NCBI RefSeq assembly: GCF_903970965.1
Contig: NZ_CAJCKW010000006.1
Coordinates: forward strand, 124,001 to 188,000
Source: Aureimonas sp. ME7
Lineage (GTDB): Bacteria > Pseudomonadota > Alphaproteobacteria > Rhizobiales > Rhizobiaceae
Direction of reading: 5' to 3'
DNA: 64,000 nucleotides
The translations under genes and the position numbers were made by a program. Below are positions 8,743 to 17,439 of this stretch, piece after piece. The notes under the pieces are model-generated. The model saw only the letters and a program-made list of their open reading frames with translations, made no database searches and had not been told where the DNA came from. How positions within the stretch are numbered: the first letter of the stretch is position 1; each line of letters opens with the position of its first letter.

Positions 8743-9699
8743 ATGAACGACACGCGGGAGCCGGATCCGACGATGGAAGGAAGCCAGACCGACAAGCGCT
8801 TCGAGGAAGCGCTGGAATGGTTCGTCCGGCTGCGCGAGGAGGACGCCGAGCCCGATCTGCGCGCCCGGTTCGAAACGTGGCGTCTCGCCGATCCTCGCAA
8901 CGAGGAAGCCTTCGCCAGGGCGCAGGCGCTGTGGGACGGGTTCGAGATCGCGCGGCCGAGCTTCCGGCGCCGCCGTCGAGGGCCCCGTCTCGACCGGCGC
9001 GGCGTCCTGACGCTCGGCGGCCTCCTGGCGCTGGGTGGCCCGGCGCTTTATTGGGCGAGCAGGCCCGGACGCTTCGCCGATTATCGGACCGACGTCGCGG
9101 AGCGTCGCAGCGTGACGCTCGCCGACGGAAGCGAGGTCGAACTGGCGAGCTATTCGGCCCTGTCGGTCGACTTCACCCCGACACAGCGGGGCCTGACGCT
9201 CCATCGCGGTCAGGCCTTCTTCCGCGTCGCTCCCGATGCGGACCGCCCCTTCGTCGTCGAAGCCGGGGCCGGACGGGTCCGTGCGCTCGGCACGGCCTTC
9301 GACCTGAAGCTCGTGGCGGGAAACACCACCGTCTCCGTCATGGAGCACGCGGTGGAAATCGCCGCCGCGAAGCATACCACCACGCTCGAGGCGGGCTGGC
9401 AGGCCAGCTACGGCACGGGCGGCATCGCCCCGCCGCAGCGCTTCGACGCGGGCGTCGCCGAGGCGTGGCGACGGGACCGGATCGTCTTCGAGGACGTCCC
9501 GCTTCGCCGCGTCCTGGCGGAACTGGAGCGCTACCGGCACGGGCCGATCCTGCTGATGGGCGCGAACGTCGGCGAGATTCCGGTCACCGCCGTGTTCGAC
9601 ACCCGCGACACCGACCAGGCGCTTCGAACCATCGAGCGCAACGTCCCCGTGCGGGTCGTGGCGGCCGCCGGCTTCGTCACCCTCGTCTATGCCCGATGA
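8743..9699 (+). CDS. FecR-family sigma regulator
   Basis: This 318-aa inner-membrane regulator has an N-terminal cytoplasmic DUF4880-type domain (about 20-65, EALEWFVRLREE...FETWRLADPRNEEAF) that would bind the sigma factor. One transmembrane segment follows near 85-105, directly after a twin arginine (LDRRGVLTLGGLLALGG). The periplasmic FecR domain (about 120-215, RSVTLADGSEVELASYSAL...VRALGTAFDLK) and the C-terminal part end in a short secretin/TonB-like fold. It receives the signal from the N-terminal extension of the receptor downstream. The twin arginine before the membrane segment suggests possible Tat-dependent insertion. Gaps of 55 and 130 bases on either side leave room for separate promoters. 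Confidence 0.9.
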   Translation: MNDTREPDPTMEGSQTDKRFEEALEWFVRLREEDAEPDLRARFETWRLADPRNEEAFARAQALWDGFEIARPSFRRRRRGPRLDRRGVLTLGGLLALGGPALYWASRPGRFADYRTDVAERRSVTLADGSEVELASYSALSVDFTPTQRGLTLHRGQAFFRVAPDADRPFVVEAGAGRVRALGTAFDLKLVAGNTTVSVMEHAVEIAAAKHTTTLEAGWQASYGTGGIAPPQRFDAGVAEAWRRDRIVFEDVPLRRVLAELERYRHGPILLMGANVGEIPVTAVFDTRDTDQALRTIERNVPVRVVAAAGFVTLVYAR

Positions 9700-9750
9700 A
9701 AAAAGTTCACGCCCCCGTTCATTAGCCGGGGCTTCCCGCGTGTCTGAAGA
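9697..9750 (+). promoter_or_regulatory. Candidate FecI-type promoter of the receptor gene
   Basis: A GAAAAAAGTTC element (9698-9708) overlaps the fecR stop codon. It is followed by a GC-rich stretch and CGTGTCTG at 9739-9746, about 85 bases before the receptor start. An A-rich -35-like element and a GTCT-type downstream element between a fecR-like gene and its receptor is typical of ECF-iron loci. The distance between the two elements is longer than in the E. coli fecA promoter, so the exact -10 is uncertain. Confidence 0.35.
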
Positions 9751-9829
9751 AACGAGGGCCTCCGGGGGGACGGCTCTCGTTCACCGAGGGACGCGGCCGA
9801 AACGGTCGCAAGGACACGAGAGTTCGACC

Positions 9830-12250
9830 ATGCGTATCGAGGGACAGGACAAGGGCGCCGCGACACGAAAGCGGGCAACGAGGGCCATGGTTCGCGGCCT
9901 GTTCGTGTCGAGCCTTCTCGCCGGCGCGGCGCTGCCGGGCGCGACCGCGACGCCCGCCTCGGCCGAGACGGGCCGCACCGCCTTCAACATTCCCGCCCAG
10001 TCCCTGTCCGGCGCGCTCCTGCGCTATTCGCAGGCGACCGGCGTCCAGCTCTTCTTCGGCGCCGACCTCGTGCGCGGTCGCAATTCGGGCGGCGCCAAGG
10101 GGCCGCTGACCCCGACCGCCGCGCTGACCCGCATCCTCGCCGGCTCGGGGCTCGCCTATCGCAACGAGGGCGGCACGATCGCGATCTACGACCCGGCCGC
10201 GATCACCGGCAGCATCGAGGCGACCGGCGGGACGGTGGTTCTCGACACGGTGACGGTGGAAGGCGAGGGCGACGGGGGCGCGGGCGTCAGCGGCTTCGTC
10301 GCGACGCGCTCCTCGGCCGGCACCAAGACGGGCGCCCCGCTGGTCGAAACGCCGCAGTCGATCTCCGTGGTGACGCGCAAGCAGATCGAAGCTCAGAACG
10401 CCCAGAGCGTCACCGAGATCCTGCGCTACGTCCCCGGCGTCACGGTCGAGACCTACGGCGTCGACCCGAAGGGCTACGACTGGGTCTTCATCCGCGGCTT
10501 CAACGCCCAGAGCACCAGCGACTACCGCGACGGGTTGCGCCAGATCGCGTCGAGCTACTCGTTCTTCCGCACCGAGCCCTACGATCTCGACCGCGTCGAG
10601 GTCCTGCGCGGGCCCTCGTCCAGCCTCTACGGCCAGTCCGATGCCGGCGGCATCATCAACCGCGTCACCAAGAAGCCGACCGCGACCCCGGTGCGCGAGG
10701 TGGAGGTGGAATACGGCTCCTTCGGCCGCGTGCAGGGCGCCTTCGACGTGGGAGGCCCGGCGAACGAGGACGCCTCGCTGCGCTACCGCCTCGTCGGCGT
10801 CGCGCGCGAGTCCAACACGCAGTACTCCTATGGCGGCGCGGATGTCGGCGACGACCGGCTCTTCCTCGCCCCGTCGATCGCCTATGTGCCGGACGCCGAC
10901 ACGAGCCTCCTGATCCAGGCCGACATCCTGCGCGACCGGTCCGGTGGCACCGTCCTCTACTACACGCCGACCGACACCTTGATCGGCGATCCCGACTTCA
11001 ACCAGTCGACGCAGGAACAGGCGACGATCGGCTACCAGTTCGAGCATCGCTTCAACGACACGTTCACCCTGCGCCAGAACCTGCGCTACGGCCATGTCGA
11101 CTTCGTGCTCGACAATCTCCTGATCGCCGGCTCCAACGCCGCCGGGCTGACGCGCGTGGCGCGCAACTTCGACGAGACGCTGGACGCCTTCACGGTGGAC
11201 AACCAGGGCCTTCTGAACTTCGAGACCGGCCGGGTCGGCCACGAGGTCCTGTTCGGGCTCGACTACGCCTATTCCGACGCCGACGTGAAGCGCTTCACGG
11301 GCGCGGCGCCCGGTCTCAACCCCTATGCGCCGGTCTACGGCGCCCCGATCCGCAATCCCTCGACCCCGCTCGTGCGCTACACGGAGGAAGCCAGCCAGCT
11401 CGGCCTCTACGGCCAGGACCAGGTCAAGCTCACCGATCGCCTGATCGCGACGCTCGGCGGGCGCTACGACTGGATCGACGTCACCACCGACAACGCGCTG
11501 ACACGCACCACGACAAAGCTCGAGGACGGCGCCTTCAGCGGCCGGGCGGGCCTGACCTATCTCCTGCCGCAGGGCTTTGCGCCCTATGTCAGCTATTCCG
11601 AGGCCTTTGTTCCCAATCTCGGCGTCTCGGCCCCGGCCAACGGATCGGAAACCTTCGATCCCTCGTCGAGCCGGCAGTGGGAAGGCGGCGTGAAATACGA
11701 GCCGACCGCCTTCACCGGCCTCTTCACCCTGGCGCTCTTCGACATCACCAAGACCAACGTCCTGACGACCGACCTCGCCAACCCGGGCTTCAGCGTCGCC
11801 ACGGGCGAGGTGCGCTCGCGCGGGCTGGAGCTGGAGGGCAAGGTGAATCTCGCCACCGGCTGGGACCTGACGGCCTCCTACAGCTACACCGACGCCGAGG
11901 TGACGCAGAGCAATTCCGGGAACGTGGGCAAGCGCCCGATCCTGGTGCCCGAGCATCAGGCCTCCGGCTGGCTGAACTACGAGTTCCAGGACGGCGCGCT
12001 GGCCGGTCTCGGCCTCGGCGGCGGCTTGCGCTATGTCGGCCCGTCCTACGGCAACGCCGCCAACACGCTGGAAGTCGAGGGGCGCACCCTGGTGGATGCC
12101 GGCGTCAGCTACACCTACGGCAACGTCAAGGCGCAGGTGAACGCCACCAACCTCTTCGACAAGCGCTACTTCACGACCTGCTCCTCCACCATCGACTGCT
12201 ACGAGGGAACGCGGCGCTCGGTGATCGCCCGCGTCAAGACGAGCTTCTGA
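9830..12250 (+). CDS. TonB-dependent siderophore receptor with signalling domain
   Basis: This 806-aa outer-membrane receptor starts at 9830 with a long signal peptide (about 1-45, ending TPASA). A secretin/TonB short N-terminal domain (about 50-105, FNIPAQSLSGALLRYSQATGVQLFF...) is the part that signals to FecR. The plug domain (about 145-260) has TPQSISVVTRKQIE, RYVPGVTVE and EVLRGPSSSLYGQSDAGGIINRVTKKP. The C-terminal beta-barrel ends with the terminal Phe (VIARVKTSF) needed for assembly. An in-frame ATG at 9689 lies inside fecR and is rejected. It belongs to the ferrichrome/ferrioxamine-like TonB-siderophore class. The ligand is unknown; with the downstream FhuD/FhuB-like genes a hydroxamate is a reasonable guess. 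Confidence 0.93.
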   Translation: MRIEGQDKGAATRKRATRAMVRGLFVSSLLAGAALPGATATPASAETGRTAFNIPAQSLSGALLRYSQATGVQLFFGADLVRGRNSGGAKGPLTPTAALTRILAGSGLAYRNEGGTIAIYDPAAITGSIEATGGTVVLDTVTVEGEGDGGAGVSGFVATRSSAGTKTGAPLVETPQSISVVTRKQIEAQNAQSVTEILRYVPGVTVETYGVDPKGYDWVFIRGFNAQSTSDYRDGLRQIASSYSFFRTEPYDLDRVEVLRGPSSSLYGQSDAGGIINRVTKKPTATPVREVEVEYGSFGRVQGAFDVGGPANEDASLRYRLVGVARESNTQYSYGGADVGDDRLFLAPSIAYVPDADTSLLIQADILRDRSGGTVLYYTPTDTLIGDPDFNQSTQEQATIGYQFEHRFNDTFTLRQNLRYGHVDFVLDNLLIAGSNAAGLTRVARNFDETLDAFTVDNQGLLNFETGRVGHEVLFGLDYAYSDADVKRFTGAAPGLNPYAPVYGAPIRNPSTPLVRYTEEASQLGLYGQDQVKLTDRLIATLGGRYDWIDVTTDNALTRTTTKLEDGAFSGRAGLTYLLPQGFAPYVSYSEAFVPNLGVSAPANGSETFDPSSSRQWEGGVKYEPTAFTGLFTLALFDITKTNVLTTDLANPGFSVATGEVRSRGLELEGKVNLATGWDLTASYSYTDAEVTQSNSGNVGKRPILVPEHQASGWLNYEFQDGALAGLGLGGGLRYVGPSYGNAANTLEVEGRTLVDAGVSYTYGNVKAQVNATNLFDKRYFTTCSSTIDCYEGTRRSVIARVKTSF

Positions 12251-12294
12251 GGACGCGCGTCGTGGGCGATCCCCCGCCCCCGGCGCGGGCCGGC

Positions 12295-13182
12295 ATGACG
12301 GCGGCGACGCGCCGCCGCGTGCTCCAGGCGCTGGCGGGCAGCCTCCTCCTGCCGGCGAGGGGCGCAGCGGCCATGCCCCGGCCGCTGCGCGTCGCGGCGA
12401 TCGACTGGGCGGGCGCCGAGGCGATGCTCGCGCTGGGCGTGGTGCCGGTCGGCCTGTCCGACACGCGCTACTACCGCGAGCGCATGGGCCGCTCCCTCTT
12501 GCCCGAAGACGTCGCCGACATCGGGCCGTTCTGGGAGGTCAACATGGAGCTCCTGGCCGAACTGCGGCCCGACGTGATCCTGGCGAGCCCGTCCAACATC
12601 GTGGCGATGCCCACGCTGCCCGAAGTGGCGCACATCCATGCCGTGCCGGACGCCGTGCCGCCCGAGGGGCGATACGCGCTGGGCGCGGCGATCCTGCGCG
12701 ACGTCGCCGCCCTCCTGTCGCGCGAGGCGCGGGCCGAAACCCTCCTGGCCGAAGCCGAGCGGGCGATGGGCGCTGCGGCCGAAGCGCTGGCGCGGGGGCC
12801 GGAGCGTCCCGTGTTCGTGCTCCTGCCCAACGGCAACGGGCGGAGCGTCATCGTCTACGGCCGCAACAGCCTGCCCGACGCGGTTCTCCGGCGGATCGGC
12901 GTTCGCAACGCGTTCAACGGGCGCACCAACGCGGCGGGCGTCGCCACGATCGGGGTGGAGCGGCTCCTCGCCGAGCCCGATGCCCTGATCCTGATGATCG
13001 ACATTCCCTCCGCGCGTCGGCGCATCGACGCCGCCATCGCCGGAAGCGCCCTGTGGCAGGCGCTGGAGCCGGTGCGCGCCGGGCGCATGGCGTTTCTGCC
13101 CGCCTTCTATCCGTTCGGCGGCGTTCCCTCGGCGCTCGGGCTGGCGGGCGAACTCCGCGCACGCCTGTCGAACCCCGCATGA
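12295..13182 (+). CDS. Iron-siderophore ABC transporter periplasmic binding protein
   Basis: This 295-aa FhuD/FecB-like protein has a twin-arginine-type leader (TRRRVLQALAGSLLLPARGAAA). The class III binding-protein fold follows, with lobe one LRVAAIDWAGAEAMLALGVVPVG and ELRPDVILAS. A connecting helix and lobe two (LLPNGNGRSVIVYGRNSL...IGVRNAFNG) come next. It lies 44 bases after the receptor stop and overlaps the permease start by 4 bases (ATGA). It would pass the ferri-siderophore from the receptor to the permease. A GTG a few codons upstream is an alternative start; ATG 12295 is preferred because it puts the Arg motif near the N-terminus. Confidence 0.88.
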   Translation: MTAATRRRVLQALAGSLLLPARGAAAMPRPLRVAAIDWAGAEAMLALGVVPVGLSDTRYYRERMGRSLLPEDVADIGPFWEVNMELLAELRPDVILASPSNIVAMPTLPEVAHIHAVPDAVPPEGRYALGAAILRDVAALLSREARAETLLAEAERAMGAAAEALARGPERPVFVLLPNGNGRSVIVYGRNSLPDAVLRRIGVRNAFNGRTNAAGVATIGVERLLAEPDALILMIDIPSARRRIDAAIAGSALWQALEPVRAGRMAFLPAFYPFGGVPSALGLAGELRARLSNPA

Positions 13183-15170
13183 TCGGCACGAGACGAAGCG
13201 GGTTCCTGCCTGCGCGGCACGTGTTCGCGCTCCTCGTGCTGGCCGCGACGCTGTTCCTCGCCTGGCGAGGGCTGGACGCTCTCCTGCCCACGGCCCGCTG
13301 GCTCCAGGCCGTTCAGGCGCCCGACCCGGCCGATCCGCAAACGCTCGTCTTTCTCCAGAGCGCGATGCCGCGCCTCGCCATGAGCCTTCTGGCCGGCGCC
13401 GCGCTCGGGCTGGCGGGGTCGGTCTTCCAGCACCTGTTTAGCAATCCGCTCGCCGATCCCTCGCTCCTGGGAGCGGCCTCGGGCGCGCAGCTCGCCTTGA
13501 CGCTGGCGCTTCTCTACGCGCCGGGCGCTCTCGCCTTCGGGCCGGAGCCCGTCGCCTGGGCCGGCGCGGCGCTGGCGCTCGGCCTCGTGTTCGCCTCGGC
13601 GTTCCGGCAAGGCTTCAGCCCAAGCGGGCTCGTGCTCGCCGGTCTGGTGATCAACCTGTATCTCGGCGCGCTCGCCAGCCTTCTCGTCCTCTTCAACCAC
13701 GACTTCCTCAGCGAACTGTTTCTCTGGCAGGCCGGCTCGCTCGCCCAGAGCGGCTGGTCCGGCCCCTTCGCGGTCGCCTCGCGCCTCCTGCCGTTCGCGG
13801 TGCTGATGGCCCTTCTGCGCCGCCCTCTACGCCTTCTCGAACTCGGCGACGCGTCGTCCCGCGCCCTCGGGCTCGGCGTCGGGTGGACGCGCGGTCTCCT
13901 TCTGGCGGGCGCCACGCTTCTCGTCGCTTCCGTGATCGGGTCCACCGGGCTCATCGGCTTCGTCGGCCTCGCCGCGCCGCATATCTCGAGGGCGTTGCGG
14001 GCGGGGCGACGGGCCTTCGATCCATGGGGCGCGGCGATCACGGGGGCGATCCTCCTCGCTTTCGTCGATCAGGTGACGCGCGAGCTATCCGCCTTCGCCG
14101 GCGAGATCCCGACCGGCTCCGTCGTCGCCGTCATGGGCGGGCCGCTTCTTCTCGCCCTCCTGTCGCGCATGCCGCGTTCGCCCGCTCCCCCGCCCCTGCC
14201 TACGAGCACGTATCCGCGTCCCGCGTACGCCGGGGCGCTCGGCTGGCTGGCCCTCGCCCTCCTCCTCGTCACCGCGCTGAGCCTTTCTGCCGCGCGGATG
14301 CGCGGGGGCTGGTCGTTCGACCCGTGGGCGCTGGAGGGGCTGATCCTGCAGGGGCGCGCCTTGCGGATCGCGGCCGCCGCGGGGGCGGGGGCGGGTCTCG
14401 CCCTGTCCGGCTTCCTGCTCCAGCGCATCACGGGCAATCCGCTCGCGAGCCCCGAGCTTCTGGGCGTCAGCCAGGGGGCGGGGCTCGGTCTCGTCCTGGC
14501 GATGCTGCTGGTTCCCGGTGCGGGCACCGGAGCCATGCTTCTGTTCACTTCGGCCGGCGGCCTCGCCGCCCTCCTCCTCGTCCTCGGCGCGAGCCGGCGC
14601 GGGGCGCGCGAGCCGAACCTGCCGCTTCTGGCGGGGGTTGCGGTCGGCGGCATCGCGTCGGGCGTGACGAGCTTCTTTCTCGCCAGCGGCGATCCGCGCG
14701 TGGCGATCCTCCTGTCGTGGTTTTCGGGCTCGATCGGGCGGGTCCAGGGCGCGAGCGGATCGGCGCTGGTCTGCATCGTCCTCCTCGGTCTCGGCCTTTC
14801 GGCCGCCATGCACCGCAACCTCGACACGCTGCTGATCGGACGCGATGCCGCCCGCCCGATCGGCTTTCCGCACGGCGCCGTTTCGTTCGCCGGCCTCGCG
14901 CTGGCCGCCGTCCTGACGGCCGCCGCCACCATCACGGTCGGCCCGTTGAGCTTCGTCGGCCTGATGGCGCCCCACCTCGTTCGCCGCGCCGGATTCCGAA
15001 CGGCAGGCCAGGCCGTTCCGGCCGCGGCCCTCGCGGGCGCGATCCTCCTCGTTGCCGCCGACTGGATCGGGCGCAACATCGCCTACCCCTGGCCGATCTC
15101 CGCCGGGCTCCTGGTCACGTTCCTGGCCGGCCCCTTGATCCTGGCAGGGAAACTCGGCCGAAACCGCTGA
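13179..15170 (+). CDS. Fused FecCD-type iron-siderophore permease (FhuB-like)
   Basis: This 663-aa inner-membrane permease carries two tandem FecCD/BtuC halves (about 1-330 and 345-663). Each half has the AGAALGLAGSVFQ or AGAGAGLALSGFLLQ entry motif, NPLADPSLLG or NPLASPELLG, and the EAA-like STGLIGFVGLAAPHISR or VGPLSFVGLMAPHLVRR loop. Length and duplication match FhuB, which serves as both subunits of the channel. Its start overlaps the binding-protein stop (ATGA). No FecE/FhuC-type ATPase gene follows; a possible terminator and then a YcaO gene come next, so the ATPase must come from elsewhere. Confidence 0.92.
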   Translation: MIGTRRSGFLPARHVFALLVLAATLFLAWRGLDALLPTARWLQAVQAPDPADPQTLVFLQSAMPRLAMSLLAGAALGLAGSVFQHLFSNPLADPSLLGAASGAQLALTLALLYAPGALAFGPEPVAWAGAALALGLVFASAFRQGFSPSGLVLAGLVINLYLGALASLLVLFNHDFLSELFLWQAGSLAQSGWSGPFAVASRLLPFAVLMALLRRPLRLLELGDASSRALGLGVGWTRGLLLAGATLLVASVIGSTGLIGFVGLAAPHISRALRAGRRAFDPWGAAITGAILLAFVDQVTRELSAFAGEIPTGSVVAVMGGPLLLALLSRMPRSPAPPPLPTSTYPRPAYAGALGWLALALLLVTALSLSAARMRGGWSFDPWALEGLILQGRALRIAAAAGAGAGLALSGFLLQRITGNPLASPELLGVSQGAGLGLVLAMLLVPGAGTGAMLLFTSAGGLAALLLVLGASRRGAREPNLPLLAGVAVGGIASGVTSFFLASGDPRVAILLSWFSGSIGRVQGASGSALVCIVLLGLGLSAAMHRNLDTLLIGRDAARPIGFPHGAVSFAGLALAAVLTAAATITVGPLSFVGLMAPHLVRRAGFRTAGQAVPAAALAGAILLVAADWIGRNIAYPWPISAGLLVTFLAGPLILAGKLGRNR

Positions 15171-15192
15171 CCCGAGGGCCGGGAGCCGCGCC

Positions 15193-15228
15193 AGAGGCCA
15201 TCCCGCATGTGAGGAAACGGCCTCTTTT
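15193..15228 (+). terminator. Candidate terminator after the siderophore operon
   Basis: AGAGGCC (15193-15199) pairs perfectly with GGCCTCT (15219-15225), with a 19-nt loop, and the stem runs into TTTT (15225-15228). It lies 22 bases after the permease stop. The loop is long and the T-tract short, so termination may be partial. If real, it separates the iron operon from the YcaO locus. Confidence 0.4.
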
Positions 15229-15320
15229 CCAAGGCGGGGCGCAACCTCGCGCGCGAACGTGATATCGGGCTTCATTCCCGCATTCCGGCTGGTGCCGGCT
15301 TTGCCCGAAGGAGACACGGC

Positions 15321-16571
15321 ATGGCGCCTGGGCGCACGACCGGCCAGGAGAACGTCATCGGCTCCCGCAGGGTGGACATCGCCGCCCTTCCCCGCTTCGG
15401 TCGCATCTGCGACCCGGCCGAGACGGTGCGGCGCGTGCGCCCGCATATGGCAGCCCTCGGCATCACCCGGCTCGCCCGGCAGACGGGGCTGGACCGGATC
15501 GGCATCCCGGTCTGGGCGGCGATCCGGCCCAACTCGCTGTCGCTGGCGGTCAACCAGGGCAAGGGGGCGAACGACGACGCGGCGATGGCCTCCGCCCTCA
15601 TGGAAGCCGCCGAATACGCGATCGCCGAACGCCCGAACGCGCCGGCCCGTATCGCCACGAAGGCCGAACTCCTGGCGGAGGGCGCCCCCGTCTTCGAGCC
15701 TCGGCGACAGATGGCACCCGGCGCCCTCGTGCCGGAGAATCGCGAGCTGTCCTGGCTTTCCGGGCGCAGCCTCTTTCACGGCGGGGAGGTGTGGGTGCCC
15801 ACCGAAGCCGTCCGGCTCGACCATACGACCGAGGTCTTCGGCGGGCTCGCCCGCTCGTCCAACGGCCTGGCGTCGGGAAACAACGAGGACGAGGCGGTGC
15901 TCCACGCCCTGTGCGAACTCGTGGAACGCGACGCGCAGACGTTCCAGCGGTTCCGACCGGGACGAAGCGCGTCCCTCGTTCGGATCGATCCCGCCTCGTT
16001 CGGGAGCGCCCTCGTCGACGACCTGTGCGCACGCCTGCGCGCGGCCGACTTCCACCTCGATCTTTTCGACATCACGACGGAGATCGGCATTCCCGTCGTC
16101 CATGCCGTGGTCCGCGACGCGCGAATCCCCGTCCACGGGCAGCTCGACCTGGCGGCCGGGTCGGGCTGCCATCCCTTCGTGCCGCATGCGGCCGTCCGCG
16201 CCATCACGGAAGCCGTCCAGACGCGGATCACCAACATTTCCGGGGCTCGCGACGACATCGATCCCGCCGAATACGCCGAGCCGCTTCGACCCGGCCTCCG
16301 AGCCTATGTCGAGGCCGCGCATACCCAAGCCACCGGCGAGCCGCCCCGATCCATCGCATCGCCAGAGGTGACGCCTGCCCGGTTCCTGGACATCGTCCGG
16401 CAGCGGTTGCTGGATGCGGGGATCGACGAGGCGATCGCCGTCACGCTGGGAAGCGAAGCGCACGAGATCGTCGTCGTGCGCGCCTTCGCCCCGCGTCTCG
16501 AGGATCGTCCCGTCAACCGGTTCTGGACGCCCGGCCCCCGGATGGCCAAGGCGATGCTGCGGCTATGGTGA
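15321..16571 (+). CDS. YcaO-domain protein of the TfuA-partnered type
   Basis: This 416-aa protein belongs to the YcaO superfamily, whose members use ATP to activate backbone amides of peptides to make azolines, thioamides or amidines. Expected ATP/Mg-binding segments are present: SALMEAAEYAIAER (about 92-105), SNGLASGNNEDEA with N181, and HALCELVERD with E199, E202 and R203. The third segment is HAAVRAITEAVQTR. It has no fused E1-like or ocin-ThiF leader-binding domain. It starts after GAAGGAGACACGGC and overlaps tfuA-like by 7 bases. YcaO plus TfuA pairs are known to make thioamides in peptides such as thioviridamide, and trifolitoxin loci carry tfuA. A precursor-like ORF lies at 17285. Confidence 0.9.
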   Translation: MAPGRTTGQENVIGSRRVDIAALPRFGRICDPAETVRRVRPHMAALGITRLARQTGLDRIGIPVWAAIRPNSLSLAVNQGKGANDDAAMASALMEAAEYAIAERPNAPARIATKAELLAEGAPVFEPRRQMAPGALVPENRELSWLSGRSLFHGGEVWVPTEAVRLDHTTEVFGGLARSSNGLASGNNEDEAVLHALCELVERDAQTFQRFRPGRSASLVRIDPASFGSALVDDLCARLRAADFHLDLFDITTEIGIPVVHAVVRDARIPVHGQLDLAAGSGCHPFVPHAAVRAITEAVQTRITNISGARDDIDPAEYAEPLRPGLRAYVEAAHTQATGEPPRSIASPEVTPARFLDIVRQRLLDAGIDEAIAVTLGSEAHEIVVVRAFAPRLEDRPVNRFWTPGPRMAKAMLRLW

Positions 16572-17284
16572 GGGTTCTCTTCGCGGGGCCGAGCCTTCCC
16601 GGCGTCCGGCTCGACGCCGCCGGGATCGACATCCGCCCCCCCGCCGCCCAGGGCGACCTGCAGGCCTGCGTTCTCGAGGGCGCCAACGTCGTCGGCCTCG
16701 TGGACGGCGTGTTCGAGACCGTTGCGGCCACCTGGCACAAGGAAATCCTGTTCGCGCTGTCGCAAGGGGTCACCGTTCTTGGCGCTGCCTCCATGGGCGC
16801 GCTACGGGCGGCCGAATGCCATGCCTTCGGAATGATCCCGATCGGGGAGATCGCGCAGCGCTACGTTTCGGGCGCCCTGGACGACGATGCCGCAGTCGCC
16901 CAGCTCCACGGTCCGGCCGAGCTCGGCTACCTCAGGGTGACGGAGGCGCTGGTGGACTGCGAAGCGGCCATCGCCGCGCTCGGAGCGTCAAGCCGCATCG
17001 ACGCGCGGGAAGCATGCCAGCTCGTGGACGCCGCCCGCGGCCTGTTCTTCAAGCAACGGACCTGGCATGCGGTCGTCGATCGAGCCGGGCTGGAAGGAGC
17101 CAGAGGGCGCGAACTCCTCGCTCTCCTTCCAGGCAAGGAGCGGCAGAAGCAGCGCGACGCCCGGCGTCTGGTGGAAGCCATGCAGGCGCTTCCCGATGCG
17201 AGAACCCTGCCCGATCCGGGATGGCACCCGGCCCGAACGCCGGCCTGGCTTCGAACCTTGAACCGCCGGGAGGCAGCGCCCTAG
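16565..17284 (+). CDS. TfuA-like protein, YcaO partner
   Basis: This 239-aa protein has the TfuA core: VVGLVDGVFETVAATWHKEILFAL, then GVTVLGAASMGALRAAECHAFGM and IPIGEIAQRYVSGALDDDAAVAQLHGP. It was named from the trifolitoxin locus. Work on thioamide systems shows that TfuA acts with YcaO, probably in sulfur delivery or activation of the amide. The ATG at 16565 overlaps the YcaO stop, so the two are co-translated. The C-terminal half is helical and basic. The gene ends with TAG at 17282-17284, and a small ORF begins at the very next base. The family assignment is firm; the role here is inferred from the pairing. Confidence 0.88.
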   Translation: MVRVLFAGPSLPGVRLDAAGIDIRPPAAQGDLQACVLEGANVVGLVDGVFETVAATWHKEILFALSQGVTVLGAASMGALRAAECHAFGMIPIGEIAQRYVSGALDDDAAVAQLHGPAELGYLRVTEALVDCEAAIAALGASSRIDAREACQLVDAARGLFFKQRTWHAVVDRAGLEGARGRELLALLPGKERQKQRDARRLVEAMQALPDARTLPDPGWHPARTPAWLRTLNRREAAP

Positions 17285-17407
17285 ATGAACACCACGGAGG
17301 GTGAAAGCCGGCGCGACAAGATGGCCAGGCCGGCAACGCTCGCCGTGTTGGGGCGTTCATGCCCGATCTCGGCGATGACGATCGCCTCGCGAACTTGCTA
17401 CACTTGA
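17285..17407 (+). CDS. Candidate 40-aa RiPP precursor peptide
   Basis: This ORF of 40 codons begins at the base right after the tfuA-like stop. GGGAGG at 17268-17273 is a possible ribosome site 11 bases upstream. The first half is charged (MNTTEGESRRDKMARP), like a leader. The end, residues 24-40, reads RSCPISAMTIASRTCYT, with two Cys, three Ser and three Thr of the kind YcaO enzymes modify. About 80% of third codon positions are G or C, as expected for coding DNA here but only modestly above background. Trifolitoxin precursor TfxA is of similar size. I infer a precursor from size, position and composition; I recognise no homologue. Chance ORFs of this size do occur in GC-rich DNA. Confidence 0.4.
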   Translation: MNTTEGESRRDKMARPATLAVLGRSCPISAMTIASRTCYT

Positions 17408-17439
17408 GGCGACGCAAACCTTTGGTATCCCGCGCGCGC

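Noticed and set aside
9722-11956. 744-codon minus-strand frame opposite the TonB receptor
   Set aside because: Antisense shadow of a long GC-rich gene; no recognisable domain.
17359-17439. Upstream ATG of the BTAD regulator at 17359
   Set aside because: It overlaps the 40-aa ORF, lacks a ribosome site and adds residues not typical of the family N-terminus.
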